Source of the DNA: Rhodobacteraceae bacterium EhC02
Lineage (GTDB): Bacteria; Pseudomonadota; Alphaproteobacteria; Rhodobacterales; Rhodobacteraceae
Direction: 5' to 3'
DNA: 64,000 bases
Assembly: GCA_001650895.1 (NCBI GenBank)
Contig: LXYH01000031.1
Coordinates: 42,139 to 106,138 of the forward strand
Shown here: positions 48,588-57,573 of the stretch, piece after piece
Layout: the number at the start of each line of letters is the position of its first letter
Position numbering within the stretch: the stretch's first letter is position 1
Made by a program: the position numbers and the translations under genes
The notes under the pieces: generated by a model
Told to the model about the DNA's origin: nothing
What the model saw: the letters and a program-made list of their open reading frames with translations, nothing else
Databases searched by the model: none

Positions 48588-50624
48588 ATGACCATGACGA
48601 GCAATGCGAATTCAAACCGGACAGTCCTGACCTGCACCTGCGAAGGCACCATGGCGCCGGATGAAGGCGCGCTGGCCCGGGCCGGGTGTGGGGGGGCGGC
48701 ATCCGCCACCCAGCTGTGCCGGGCCAATCTGGATCATTTCCGCGCGGCCCTGGCCAAGGGCCTGCCGGTGACCGTGGCCTGCACGCAGGAGGCCCCGCTT
48801 TTTTCGGAAATCGCCGCCGATGAAGCACCCGATGTGGCGCTGAGCTTCGCCAATATCCGCGAAACCGCGGGCTGGACCGCCGAAGCCCGGACCAGCGGGC
48901 CAAAGATGGCCGCGATGATCGCAGCCGCAGCCGTCACGCCTGCGCCTTTCGGCGTCACCACCCTTGAAAGTAACGGCGTGGCGCTGATCCTCGGGCGCGA
49001 CGAGGCGGCCATCGAGGCGGCTGCAAGCCTGGCGGATCAGCTGGACATCACCGTGCTGCTGCAGCCGGGCACCAAGGTGTCCCCGCCGCGCCAGACCCGC
49101 TTTCCGGTTCTGCAGGGCCGCATCCGCACGGCGACCGGCCACCTGGGGGAATTCACGCTGGCGGTTGACGATTACGCCGTGCCTTCCCCGTCGTCCCGCG
49201 AAACGCTGAAATTCGGTCCGGCGCGCGATGGCGCGACCTCGCGCGCGGATCTGATCGTGGATCTGACCGGCGGACAGCCGCTGTTCGCTGCCCATGACCT
49301 GCGCCCCGGCTATCTGCGGGCCGATCCCAGGGATGCCCGCGCCGTGGCCGATGTGATCGCGAAGGCAGGCCAGATGGTCGGGCAATTCGACAAGCCCGTG
49401 TTCATCGACTTCCTGGCCGATCTGTGCGCCCATTCGCGCAATGGCATCACGGGATGCACCCGCTGCCTGTCGCTGTGTCCGACCGGGGCGATCACGCCCG
49501 ATGGCGACTCTGTGCAGATCGACCCCGCGATCTGCGCCGGCTGCGGGCAATGCGCCGCCGCCTGCCCGACGGGTGCCGCCTCCTATGCGCTACCCGATGT
49601 CACGACCGTGACGGCGCGCCTGCGCGCCGCGCTCAAGGCGTGGTACGCGGCCGGAGCAAAGACCGCCCCGGCGATCCTTCTGCATGACGGCGATCATGGC
49701 GAGCCGTTGATCAACGCCGCGGGCCGCCATGGCCGTGGTCTCCCCGCCCATGTGATCCCGCTCGGCCTGAACGAGATCACGCAAGCCGGACCCGAAGTGA
49801 TGGCCGCCGCCTTTGCCTATGGGGCGGGTGCTGTCGCAATCCTGGGACGCGCCAGGCCCAAGCATGACCTTGACGGGTTGCAGGCCAGCATCGCGCTTGT
49901 CGCCTCTGTCGCCGAAGCGATGGGCCATGGCCCGGTCACCCTGATCGAAACGGATGACCCCGACGCGCTGGAGGCGGCGCTTGCCGATCTGGCCGTCGCA
50001 CCTGCCCCCGCGACTCCCTCGGGATTTCTGCCGCCCGCTGACAAGCGCGGACTGCTGGTCATGGCCTTTGCCGAGATGAACCGCGCGGCCCCCGCACCCG
50101 CTGCGGTGCTGCCCTTGGCGCAGGGCGCGCCCTTCGGCAGCATCACGGTCGATACGGACGCCTGCACCCTTTGCCAGGCCTGCACCGGGGTCTGCCCGGC
50201 GGGCGCGCTGCTGGACAATCCCGAAACACCCATGTTGCGCTTTACCGAAAGCGCCTGCGTGCAATGCGGGTTGTGCGCGGCCACCTGCCCGGAAAACGCG
50301 ATCACCCTGACACCGCAGCTGGATTTCGCCGCCTGGGACACGCCACGCCGCATCCTGCACGAAGAGCCGCCATTCTGCTGCACCATCTGCGGCACGGCCT
50401 TCGCCACGCGATCCGGCATCGAGCGGATCCAGTCCCGGCTGGCCGATCACTGGATGTTCCGGGGCGAGGACGGGGCGCAGCGCCTGAACGTGCTGACCAT
50501 GTGCGAGAATTGCCGGGTCGAGGAAATCGTCAAGCAGGGCTTCGACCCGCATGACGACAAGACCCGCAAGGTCAGAACGCGCGCCGATTACCTGACCGAC
50601 GACAAGGGTGAACGGGGGAACTGA
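48588..50624 (+). CDS. Multi-cluster 4Fe-4S ferredoxin-like protein, FDH-associated
   Basis: A 678-residue cytoplasmic protein. Four [4Fe-4S] sites are visible: CTRCLSLCPTGAI near residue 290, CAGCGQCAAACPTGA near 316, CTLCQACTGVCPAGA near 525 and CVQCGLCAATCPENA near 557. Cysteines near the N-terminus (TCTCEG, AGCGG, LC) and a CCTIC...CENC pair near residues 597-640 may bind zinc or another cluster. The middle (about 340-500) looks like an MvhD/HdrA-associated region (GAGAVAILGRARP). It could distribute electrons from formate. The ATG 48588 has only a weak ribosome-binding site. Confidence 0.8.
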   Translation: MTMTSNANSNRTVLTCTCEGTMAPDEGALARAGCGGAASATQLCRANLDHFRAALAKGLPVTVACTQEAPLFSEIAADEAPDVALSFANIRETAGWTAEARTSGPKMAAMIAAAAVTPAPFGVTTLESNGVALILGRDEAAIEAAASLADQLDITVLLQPGTKVSPPRQTRFPVLQGRIRTATGHLGEFTLAVDDYAVPSPSSRETLKFGPARDGATSRADLIVDLTGGQPLFAAHDLRPGYLRADPRDARAVADVIAKAGQMVGQFDKPVFIDFLADLCAHSRNGITGCTRCLSLCPTGAITPDGDSVQIDPAICAGCGQCAAACPTGAASYALPDVTTVTARLRAALKAWYAAGAKTAPAILLHDGDHGEPLINAAGRHGRGLPAHVIPLGLNEITQAGPEVMAAAFAYGAGAVAILGRARPKHDLDGLQASIALVASVAEAMGHGPVTLIETDDPDALEAALADLAVAPAPATPSGFLPPADKRGLLVMAFAEMNRAAPAPAAVLPLAQGAPFGSITVDTDACTLCQACTGVCPAGALLDNPETPMLRFTESACVQCGLCAATCPENAITLTPQLDFAAWDTPRRILHEEPPFCCTICGTAFATRSGIERIQSRLADHWMFRGEDGAQRLNVLTMCENCRVEEIVKQGFDPHDDKTRKVRTRADYLTDDKGERGN

Positions 50625-50636
50625 TCCCCCCTGCCC

Positions 50637-51407
50637 TCAGGGCTTGGCGCCGCCCAACTCGGCGATGCCGATGAAGCTGCGGTTCCAGGTCGGGCTGATC
50701 AGAATCTCGTTCAGACAGACATGAGCGGGCGCCTCGGCGATATAGCGGACGATCGCGCCAAGGTCTTCGGCCTTCAGCATGCGCGCGATATCCTCGGGCG
50801 ATGGGGGTTTGGGGCGCAGCTTCAGGATGGGCGTCGCCACCTCGCCCGGCATCAGTGCCGTGCACCGGATCCCGTTGCGCCCCTCATCCTGGTTGATCGA
50901 ATGGCTCAGCGCCACCACCGCATGTTTCGAGGCGCTGTAGGCCGGCCCGGTCAGACGCGACGGATACCGCCCCGCCCAGGACGAGGTCAGGATCAGCGTG
51001 CCGCCCCCCTTGGCCCGCATCGGGGGCAGCACCGCCAAGACGCCGTTCATCACGCCGGTCAGGTTGATATCGACGACCCGTGCGAAATCCGCCGCCGTGA
51101 TCGCGTCCATGGCGCGATTGGGCACGTTGATCCCGGCATTGGCCATGAAGATGTCGACCGCGCCGAAGCGGCTGGCCAGATCATCGGCGATTGCCTGCGT
51201 GGCTGCGGCATCCGTCACGTCCAGCGGCAAAGCCTCGGCCTTGCCACCATCCGTCGCGATCTCGGCGGCGACACGCTCCAGTTCCGGCAGGCGTCGCCCG
51301 GACAGCACGACCCTCGCGCCACTGGCGGCAAGCGCCTTGGCCGATGCCTCGCCGATGCCGCCCCCGGCCCCCGTGACCCAGGCCAGCTTTCCTTCCAGGG
51401 TTCCCAT
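50637..51407 (-). CDS. SDR-family oxidoreductase
   Basis: A 256-residue short-chain dehydrogenase. TGAGGGIG near residue 14 is the cofactor loop, followed by LSGRR, ANAG near residue 92, the catalytic Ser in LTSSWAG and YSASK near residue 155. The C-terminal part lacks the usual GG-x-x-x-DGG ending and has APAHVCLNEILISPTWNRS, typical of the YdfG/serine-dehydrogenase-like branch. AGGAT precedes the ATG. It is convergent with the ferredoxin-like gene, 12 bases apart. Confidence 0.87.
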   Translation of the reverse strand: MGTLEGKLAWVTGAGGGIGEASAKALAASGARVVLSGRRLPELERVAAEIATDGGKAEALPLDVTDAAATQAIADDLASRFGAVDIFMANAGINVPNRAMDAITAADFARVVDINLTGVMNGVLAVLPPMRAKGGGTLILTSSWAGRYPSRLTGPAYSASKHAVVALSHSINQDEGRNGIRCTALMPGEVATPILKLRPKPPSPEDIARMLKAEDLGAIVRYIAEAPAHVCLNEILISPTWNRSFIGIAELGGAKP

Positions 51408-51635
51408 GTCATCCTCCCGTGATCGCGATGTGTCGGCACCCAGAAGGTCACACAACACCGCCCATGTCCACCGCAGGCGCCCCTGCCATCCTTTGATCCA
51501 TGACACGCGAAAGAAGAACCAGCCGGCAGCAGCGCGCAGTTTTTGGCTGACGCGGCACCGCGTTGGTGTGAGTATCGGGAAAATCGGGTCAGCCAGCTGC
51601 CCCGGGACCCAGGAAATGCGCAGGAAAGGCCGGAT

Positions 51636-52550
51636 ATGGAACTGACACAGGTATGCGCGGGGCTGCAATTCCCCGAAGGGCCGATCGCGATGGCCGATGG
51701 ATCGGTGATCCTGGTTGAGATCCAGCGGCAAACCCTGTCGCGCGTGCAACCCGATGGGCGTATCGAGACGATTGCCCATCTGGGTGGCGGTCCCAACGGG
51801 GCGGCGGTGGGCCCGGACGGGATGATCTATGTCTGCAACAACGGCGGTTTTCTCTGGACGCAGACGGATGGGATCACCCGGCCGGTGGGCACGCCTGCGG
51901 AATACGTCACCGGATCGATCCAGTGGGTCGATCCCGACACCGGCGCGTTCGAGACGCTCTATGACAGTTGCGATGGTCTGCCCCTCAGGGGGCCGAACGA
52001 TATCGTCTTCGATGCGCAGGGCGGCTTCTACTTCACCGACCTTGGCAAATCGACGACCGACTATGTGCATCATGGCGCCTTCTACTATGCCAGGGCAGAT
52101 GGCAGCCAGATCCGCCGCGTGAACGCGCCGATGATCACCCCGAACGGCATCGGCCTGTCACCCGATGGCAAGACAGTGCACGTGGCCGAGACGCGCACCG
52201 GCCGCGTCTGGAGCTTTGATCTGGTCGCACCCGGCCAGATTGCCCCCCAGCCCTTCACCATGCCCGGACGGCTTGTGGCCACCCTGCCAGATTATCAGCT
52301 GCTGGACAGCCTGGCGGTTCAGGCCGATGGCAAGATATGCGTCGCCACGCTGATGCGTGGCGGGATCAGCGTCGTGCCGCCCGACGGCGGGCCTGTCACG
52401 TTCGTCGCGGGGCCCGGCGATCCCTATATCACCAATATCTGCTTTGGCGGCGCGGATATGCGCGATGCCTGGATCACCGCCTCGGGGACCGGTTGCCTCT
52501 ACCATGCGCGCTGGCCAAGCCCCGGCCTGCGGCTGCATTTCAACCGCTAG
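51636..52550 (+). CDS. SMP-30/gluconolactonase family lactonase
   Basis: A 304-residue six-bladed beta-propeller. Calcium-site residues of the family are visible: Glu in LQFPEGPI near residue 14, Asn in GGPNGAAVGPDG near residue 53, PNDIVFDAQGGFYFTD near residue 120 and the Asp in LLDSLAVQADG near residue 225. It hydrolyses a sugar acid or similar lactone. AGGAAAGG precedes the ATG. The 230-base gap to the divergent SDR gene should contain both promoters. Confidence 0.88.
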   Translation: MELTQVCAGLQFPEGPIAMADGSVILVEIQRQTLSRVQPDGRIETIAHLGGGPNGAAVGPDGMIYVCNNGGFLWTQTDGITRPVGTPAEYVTGSIQWVDPDTGAFETLYDSCDGLPLRGPNDIVFDAQGGFYFTDLGKSTTDYVHHGAFYYARADGSQIRRVNAPMITPNGIGLSPDGKTVHVAETRTGRVWSFDLVAPGQIAPQPFTMPGRLVATLPDYQLLDSLAVQADGKICVATLMRGGISVVPPDGGPVTFVAGPGDPYITNICFGGADMRDAWITASGTGCLYHARWPSPGLRLHFNR

Positions 52551-52728
52551 ACCGGACAAGGCGCGGCACGCCCATGACCGCGCTTTTCTGACAGAGATCA
52601 AGGCGGCCCCATCCCGAGCAACTAGGGTGTGGCCTTGGCGGTCCTCCACCAGGCGGGCCGCCGCATCTTTTCCGCAAGGCGCCCGGCGCTACGCGGAAAG
52701 GGACAGGAACAAGCCAGAGGTTGCATTC

Positions 52729-53952
52729 ATGACGCCCGAATCCCCTTCCGATCTGCCCCTTGACCTGGGCCTGTCGGCGCATACCGCAACGCCCCGGCGC
52801 AGGCGGGTTTTCAGCAAGCGATGGCTTCTGGTGCTGCTGATCCCGGTCTTCATGTTCACCGGCGCGGTGATCGGCCTTTATTTCCAGCCACCCGCCCTGC
52901 AGAAATTCTATGCGCTGACCGGCCTGCAACCCGGTGGCGGATCCGATACGCCCATCGCGCTGCCGCCTGACATCGACCTGCCGCCAAAGATGGCCGAAAC
53001 CATGTTGCCCAGCGACGTGGTGGGCTTGGCCCGCATCCTGCCGCGCGGCGACATCTCGATCGTGGCGGCGCCCTATGGTGCGGGTGATGCCCGCTTGTCC
53101 GGCATCCTTGTGGCCGTGGGCGACCGGGTCGAGAAAGGCGCGCCGCTGGCCTGGCTGGACAACCGCACCGCGCTGGAAGGCGCGGTCCTGATGGCCGAGG
53201 CCAACCTCGCCATCCGCGAGGCCGGCCTGATGCAGACAAGGGCCGCCGTCGCGGCCAGCCGGGACGAGGCGCAGGCGGCGCTGGACCAGGCGACATCGAA
53301 CGCGACCGAGGCCGCCAGCAGCCTGACCCGCACCGAAGAGCTGTTCCAGCGCAACGTGGCGACCGAGGCAACGCTGGATGCGATGCGCACCGCGGCGGCC
53401 CAGGCCACGCTGGCCGTCACACGGGCCGAGGCGACGCTGAAGCGATACTCGGGCGTGGCGCTGGAGGCGCAACCCGATGTCGTGGTGGCCGCCCGCAATG
53501 TGGACGCGGCCAGGGCCGAACTGTCCCGCGCCAAGCTGGACCTGCAACGGGCTGCGGTGGTCGCCCCGATCGGCGGCACGATCCTCGATATCCACGCCAC
53601 CCCCGGCCAACGCCCCCCCGCACAGGGGATCATGGACATGGGCGATACCAGCCAGATGATGGCCGAGGTCGAGATCTGGCAGGATCGCATCAGCGCCGTG
53701 GCACCCGGTCAACATGTCGAACTGGTCACGGTCGCACTTGGCCAGACCCTGCATGGCCAAGTGGACAGTATCGGCCTGACCGTCGGACGACAGGGCATGA
53801 TCTCGGACGACGCGGCCGAGAACAAGGACGCCCGCGTGATCCGGGTCATGGTGGCGCTTGACCAGCCCTCTTCGGAACTGGCCGCGCGTTTCACCAACCT
53901 CGAGGTCATCGCCCGGATCGATACGACCGCAGCGGCAAGGGCGCAGCGATGA
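52729..53952 (+). CDS. HlyD/DevB-like membrane fusion protein of an ABC exporter
   Basis: A 407-residue adaptor protein. One membrane helix near residues 32-50 (WLLVLLIPVFMFTGAVIGLY) anchors a long periplasmic part with a lipoyl-like half motif (SGILVAVGDRVEKGAPLAWLD), a coiled-coil hairpin (about 150-235, rich in Ala and Glu) and its return (AAVVAPIGGTILDI). It matches DevB of heterocyst glycolipid exporters. Its stop overlaps the permease start by four bases. Confidence 0.88.
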   Translation: MTPESPSDLPLDLGLSAHTATPRRRRVFSKRWLLVLLIPVFMFTGAVIGLYFQPPALQKFYALTGLQPGGGSDTPIALPPDIDLPPKMAETMLPSDVVGLARILPRGDISIVAAPYGAGDARLSGILVAVGDRVEKGAPLAWLDNRTALEGAVLMAEANLAIREAGLMQTRAAVAASRDEAQAALDQATSNATEAASSLTRTEELFQRNVATEATLDAMRTAAAQATLAVTRAEATLKRYSGVALEAQPDVVVAARNVDAARAELSRAKLDLQRAAVVAPIGGTILDIHATPGQRPPAQGIMDMGDTSQMMAEVEIWQDRISAVAPGQHVELVTVALGQTLHGQVDSIGLTVGRQGMISDDAAENKDARVIRVMVALDQPSSELAARFTNLEVIARIDTTAAARAQR

Positions 53953-55121
53953 GCTGGCTTTTGCGCAGGCTTTTCGGACGCCTGCCGATCGGCTGGCTGC
54001 AACTGACCCATAACCGCACAAGGTTCGCGGCAGCGCTGGCCGGCGTGGCCTTTGCCAATGTGCTGGTCTTTGTCCAGCTCGGGATCATGAACTCGATGGC
54101 AGCGGCGACCCTGCGGCCCTATGAATTCTTTCAGGCCGACCTGATGATCTCGGCCGAGGATGCCAATGCCTTCAATGAAGGCGGCAATGTCGCGCGCCAA
54201 TGGCTGCTGCAGGCCATGGCCGATCCCGATGTGGCCGATGGGATGGGGTTGTTTCTGGGCAACGTGCCCTGGGACCGCGCGACCAAGGACATCACCTTCA
54301 CCACCTTCGGGGTCGATCCGGCCCAGGCCGCGTTCCTGTCGCCCGAGATCGCCGGGGATGCAGCATTGCTGCAGGTGCAGGACGCGGCGCTGCTGGACCG
54401 GCTGGCGCGCGGGCTGTCGCGCGACGAGGCCGCCGCGATCCGCCCGCAAAGCCCCCTGGCCTTCGAGACGCAGGGCCGCACGCTGACGGCCTTTGCCACC
54501 TTTGCAGGCGGCGGCGGCTTTGGCGGGGATGGCTACATGCTGGTGTCGGACCAGACTTTTCTGGCGCTGTTCCCGGCCCGCAGTTCCAACGCGCCGGACC
54601 ACATCCTGCTGACGCTGCGCCCCGGCGCCAACCCGACGCAGGTGATTGCGCGGCTGAAGACCCTGATCTCGGATCCCAGCCTGCGCATCCGCAGCTATGC
54701 GGATGCCGCCCAGGAGGATCTGCGCTATCAGCAGACGCGCCGGCCGACGGGCGTGATCTTCGGCTTCGGGGTGCTGATCGGTGTGCTGGTGGGCCTTGTG
54801 ATCGTCTACCAGGTGCTGTCGACCGATGTGGCCGATCATCTGCGTGAATATGCGACGTTCAAGGCCATGGGCTATGGCCCGCGGTTCTTTCTGGGCATCG
54901 TGCTGGAAGAGGCGCTGGTTCTGGGCATCATGGGCTTTGTCCCGGGCCTGATCGTCGGCACGGCGATCCTGACATTGATGGCGGCCATCACCACCCTGCC
55001 GCTGACCATGACGCCTTTCATGGCGATCAGCGTCTTTCTGGGCACGATCCTCTTCTCGGCCCTGTCCGGGACTATCGCCACACGCCGGCTGGCTGCGGCC
55101 GATCCGGCCGATCTGTTCTGA
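53949..55121 (+). CDS. DevC-like ABC exporter permease
   Basis: A 390-residue MacB/DevC-type permease: one N-terminal helix, a large periplasmic domain (about residues 50-270) and three C-terminal helices. The segment IGWLQLTHNRTRFAAALAGVAFANVLVF at the start and the FtsX-like ending (ALSGTIATRRLAAADPADLF) are typical. It works with the fusion protein and the ATPase downstream to move a lipid or other hydrophobic substrate out of the inner membrane. Confidence 0.88.
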   Translation: MSWLLRRLFGRLPIGWLQLTHNRTRFAAALAGVAFANVLVFVQLGIMNSMAAATLRPYEFFQADLMISAEDANAFNEGGNVARQWLLQAMADPDVADGMGLFLGNVPWDRATKDITFTTFGVDPAQAAFLSPEIAGDAALLQVQDAALLDRLARGLSRDEAAAIRPQSPLAFETQGRTLTAFATFAGGGGFGGDGYMLVSDQTFLALFPARSSNAPDHILLTLRPGANPTQVIARLKTLISDPSLRIRSYADAAQEDLRYQQTRRPTGVIFGFGVLIGVLVGLVIVYQVLSTDVADHLREYATFKAMGYGPRFFLGIVLEEALVLGIMGFVPGLIVGTAILTLMAAITTLPLTMTPFMAISVFLGTILFSALSGTIATRRLAAADPADLF

Positions 55122-55129
55122 GGACCGCC

Positions 55130-55825
55130 ATGAGCGACGCACCCATCATCGCAACCGCAGGTCTGAACCACTGGTTCGGCAGCGGCGACGCACGCAAACA
55201 GGCGCTGTTCGACATCAACCTGACCCTGCAAAGGGGCAGCTTCACGGTCCTGATGGGCCCCTCGGGGTCCGGCAAGACCACGGTGCTGACCCTTGTGGGG
55301 TGCCTGCGCGCGGTCCAGGACGGCTCTGCCCTGTTGTTGGGCCAGGAATTGAACGGCGCCAGCGAAGCGATGCTGATCGCGCTGCGCCGCAAACTGGGTT
55401 TCATCTTTCAGGCCCATAACCTGCATGAAAGCCTGACGGCGGCCCAGAACGTGATCATGGGCCTGCAGGTTCATCCCGGCGTGCCCGAGGCTGTGGCCGA
55501 ACAGGCCGCCGTGCATGCGCTTGGCCTTGTCGGGCTGGCGGACAGGACCGGCTATCTGCCCGCGAACCTGTCAGGCGGGCAGAAACAGCGCGTGGCGGTC
55601 GCCCGCGCCCTTGTTGGCAACCCGGCCCTTGTGCTGGCGGATGAACCTACCGCCGCACTGGACAAGGACAGCGCCGCGGATGTGGTTGATCTGCTCAAGC
55701 GGATGGGCCGCGCACGCGGAACGACCACCTTGCTTGTGACCCATGACCCCCGCATCCTGGATCGCGCGGATCGCATCCTGACGCTGGAGGATGGGCGCAT
55801 CGTCAAGGTCGAGGAACGCGGATGA
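55130..55825 (+). CDS. DevA/LolD-like ABC exporter ATPase
   Basis: A 231-residue ABC ATPase. Walker A is GPSGSGKTT near residue 43, the Q-loop FIFQAHNL near residue 95, the signature LSGGQKQR near residue 148, Walker B ALVLADEPTAALD and the H-loop histidine in VTHDPR. It follows the permease by eight bases and powers the DevBCA-like exporter. No TolC-type outer-membrane gene is nearby. Confidence 0.93.
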   Translation: MSDAPIIATAGLNHWFGSGDARKQALFDINLTLQRGSFTVLMGPSGSGKTTVLTLVGCLRAVQDGSALLLGQELNGASEAMLIALRRKLGFIFQAHNLHESLTAAQNVIMGLQVHPGVPEAVAEQAAVHALGLVGLADRTGYLPANLSGGQKQRVAVARALVGNPALVLADEPTAALDKDSAADVVDLLKRMGRARGTTTLLVTHDPRILDRADRILTLEDGRIVKVEERG

Positions 55826-55859
55826 TTCAGCCTTGGGGCAGGATCGATCCGGCCCCGGC

Positions 55860-56171
55860 CTAGTCCAGGGTGGCCGCGATGAAAAGGATGGGCCGTGACT
55901 TTGACACGGCGGCCCGTACGGCCAGGCGCTGCCTGCCCACCTCAAGCTTGATCCGCGCCGCCTCGAGTTGGGAAATGGCCTTTGCGCGACGCTCGTAGAG
56001 CGCGCGAATGCGCGAGCCGGGATTGCCGATGCTGGAAAGCCGTGTCGGACTTTCTTTCGGGAACCAGGCCCTCATTTCCTCGATGGCGACACTCCAGGAC
56101 CTGTCTGCCTCGATGTAGCGTTGATAGGCCAACACCAGAAGGCGACGTCTTGCTGCAAGATCCGCATGCAT
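55860..56171 (-). CDS. Hypothetical helical protein
   Basis: A 103-residue, highly basic and probably helical protein (MHADLAARRRLLVLAYQRYI, then AIEEMRAWFPKESPTR and RAKAISQLEAARIKLEVGRQ). No signal peptide or known domain is recognised. ATG 56171 follows a GGGAG site, which supports translation. Codon use resembles its neighbours. Function unknown. Confidence 0.55.
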   Translation of the reverse strand: MHADLAARRRLLVLAYQRYIEADRSWSVAIEEMRAWFPKESPTRLSSIGNPGSRIRALYERRAKAISQLEAARIKLEVGRQRLAVRAAVSKSRPILFIAATLD

Positions 56172-56280
56172 ATCATGTCTCCCGTCAAGATCGCGCGTAT
56201 CCGGGACGGTGACAGTGTAAGGCCGCAGCCCGCTTTCTGGCAAGAGGGCAATGCGCCGGGCGGTTCCGCGGCAAAAGCGG

Positions 56281-56673
56281 CTAGTCCACCCTGGCGGCCC
56301 TGACCGCGATTTCGATTTTCCAGTCAGGACTGGCCAGCCCCGCGATCATGATCGTCGAACAGGCAAGATGCCCGTCGAACATCCGGTCCCGGACCTCGCG
56401 GAAGGTCTTGACCCCCTCCTGCGAGGTCACGATCGCAAAGACATCCACGATATCCGTCTTCGCCATCCCGGCCGCCTCGAGAATGGCAAAGACATTGCGC
56501 CAGGCCAGAACGTGCTGGGTTTCGGGATCCTCCGGGATCCGGCCGTCGGCGTCCGCCCCCACCTGCCCCGAGACATAGACCGTTCTGGCATGCGCGGGCA
56601 CTTCGACCGCCTGGCTATAGGCGGAAAACGAGGGGGGTGCCTTGTTGGTCTGAATGGTTCTGTTCATGCTCAT
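56281..56673 (-). CDS. RidA family (YjgF/YER057c/UK114) protein
   Basis: A 130-residue RidA-like protein. The AVEVPAHARTVYVSGQVGAD stretch and the C-terminal HLACSTIMIAGLASPDWKIE match the trimeric imine deaminase family, though the catalytic arginine of true RidA (in R-x-x-V/C) is not obvious. It may remove reactive enamines or be a catabolic YjgF-like enzyme. AAAGGG precedes the ATG. Confidence 0.88.
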   Translation of the reverse strand: MSMNRTIQTNKAPPSFSAYSQAVEVPAHARTVYVSGQVGADADGRIPEDPETQHVLAWRNVFAILEAAGMAKTDIVDVFAIVTSQEGVKTFREVRDRMFDGHLACSTIMIAGLASPDWKIEIAVRAARVD

Positions 56674-56929
56674 GCCCTTTTCCAGCTGCCCGGCGGCATG
56701 CTGACCGCCGCTTGCAAACCGTGCCCCCGCGTCCCGCTGTTGTCCATCCGCATCCGCATCGATCCACGGCGGCCGCCCTCATGGTTCATTCCGATCCTTG
56801 GTTCATGCCGGGATCGCGCTATGATCCTGCGATGTGCGGCACATGGGTGACTGACGGCGCAGGGGCCGGACACCGCCGGAGCACCGGCCGCATCGAACAT
56901 CGTCTTCCACACAGGCCACCGGATAGAAC

Positions 56930-57472
56930 ATGAAAAACGCACTGATTCTCGTCGACATCCAGAACGACTATTTCGACGGGGGCAAATGGCCCGTCGCGCA
57001 AATGGCACAGGTCGGCAGCAACGCGGCCAGGCTGCTTGAGGATGCCCGCAGCAAGGGGGACCTCGTGGTGCATGTGCATCACGAAATGCCCGAAGGCGGG
57101 CCCTTCTTCGTCGCAGGGACGCAAGGCGCTGCGATCCATGCGGTTGTTGCCCCGCAAGACGGCGAGGCGACGATCCTCAAGCACCGGCCCAACAGTTTCC
57201 ACCAGACCGGGCTGGAGCAGTTGTTGCGCGATCACGGGATCGGCGCGGTCACGATCTGCGGGGCGATGTCGCAGATGTGTATCGACGCCACGGCCCGCGC
57301 CGCCCGCGATTTCGGCATTGACGTGACCGTGGTCGAGGATGCCTGCGGGGCAAGGGATGTGGCCTTTGCCGACACCAAGGTGCCGGCCGCGCAGGTCCAT
57401 GCCACCATCATGGGTGCCCTGAACGGCAGCTATGCAAAGGTTGTCACGACACAGGGCTATCTTGGCGGCTGA
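56930..57472 (+). CDS. Cysteine hydrolase of the isochorismatase/nicotinamidase superfamily
   Basis: A 180-residue hydrolase. The triad is Asp in VDIQNDYF, Lys in LKHRPNSF and Cys in SQMCIDATAR, preceded by the cis-peptide-type GAMSQ. This points to an amidase such as those acting on nicotinamide or carbamates; the substrate is not evident. It is divergent from the RidA gene, whose family often occurs with isochorismatase-fold enzymes in pyrimidine or amine catabolism. Confidence 0.88.
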   Translation: MKNALILVDIQNDYFDGGKWPVAQMAQVGSNAARLLEDARSKGDLVVHVHHEMPEGGPFFVAGTQGAAIHAVVAPQDGEATILKHRPNSFHQTGLEQLLRDHGIGAVTICGAMSQMCIDATARAARDFGIDVTVVEDACGARDVAFADTKVPAAQVHATIMGALNGSYAKVVTTQGYLGG

Positions 57473-57573
57473 TCCATCGCCGGACCGGCCTCTGCCCGCG
57501 CAAAACAGCATCTAGGCAGAGGCCGTGATCTGCGGCTAGGCTTGTCGGTGACAGAACGGGGACACCGACAGAC

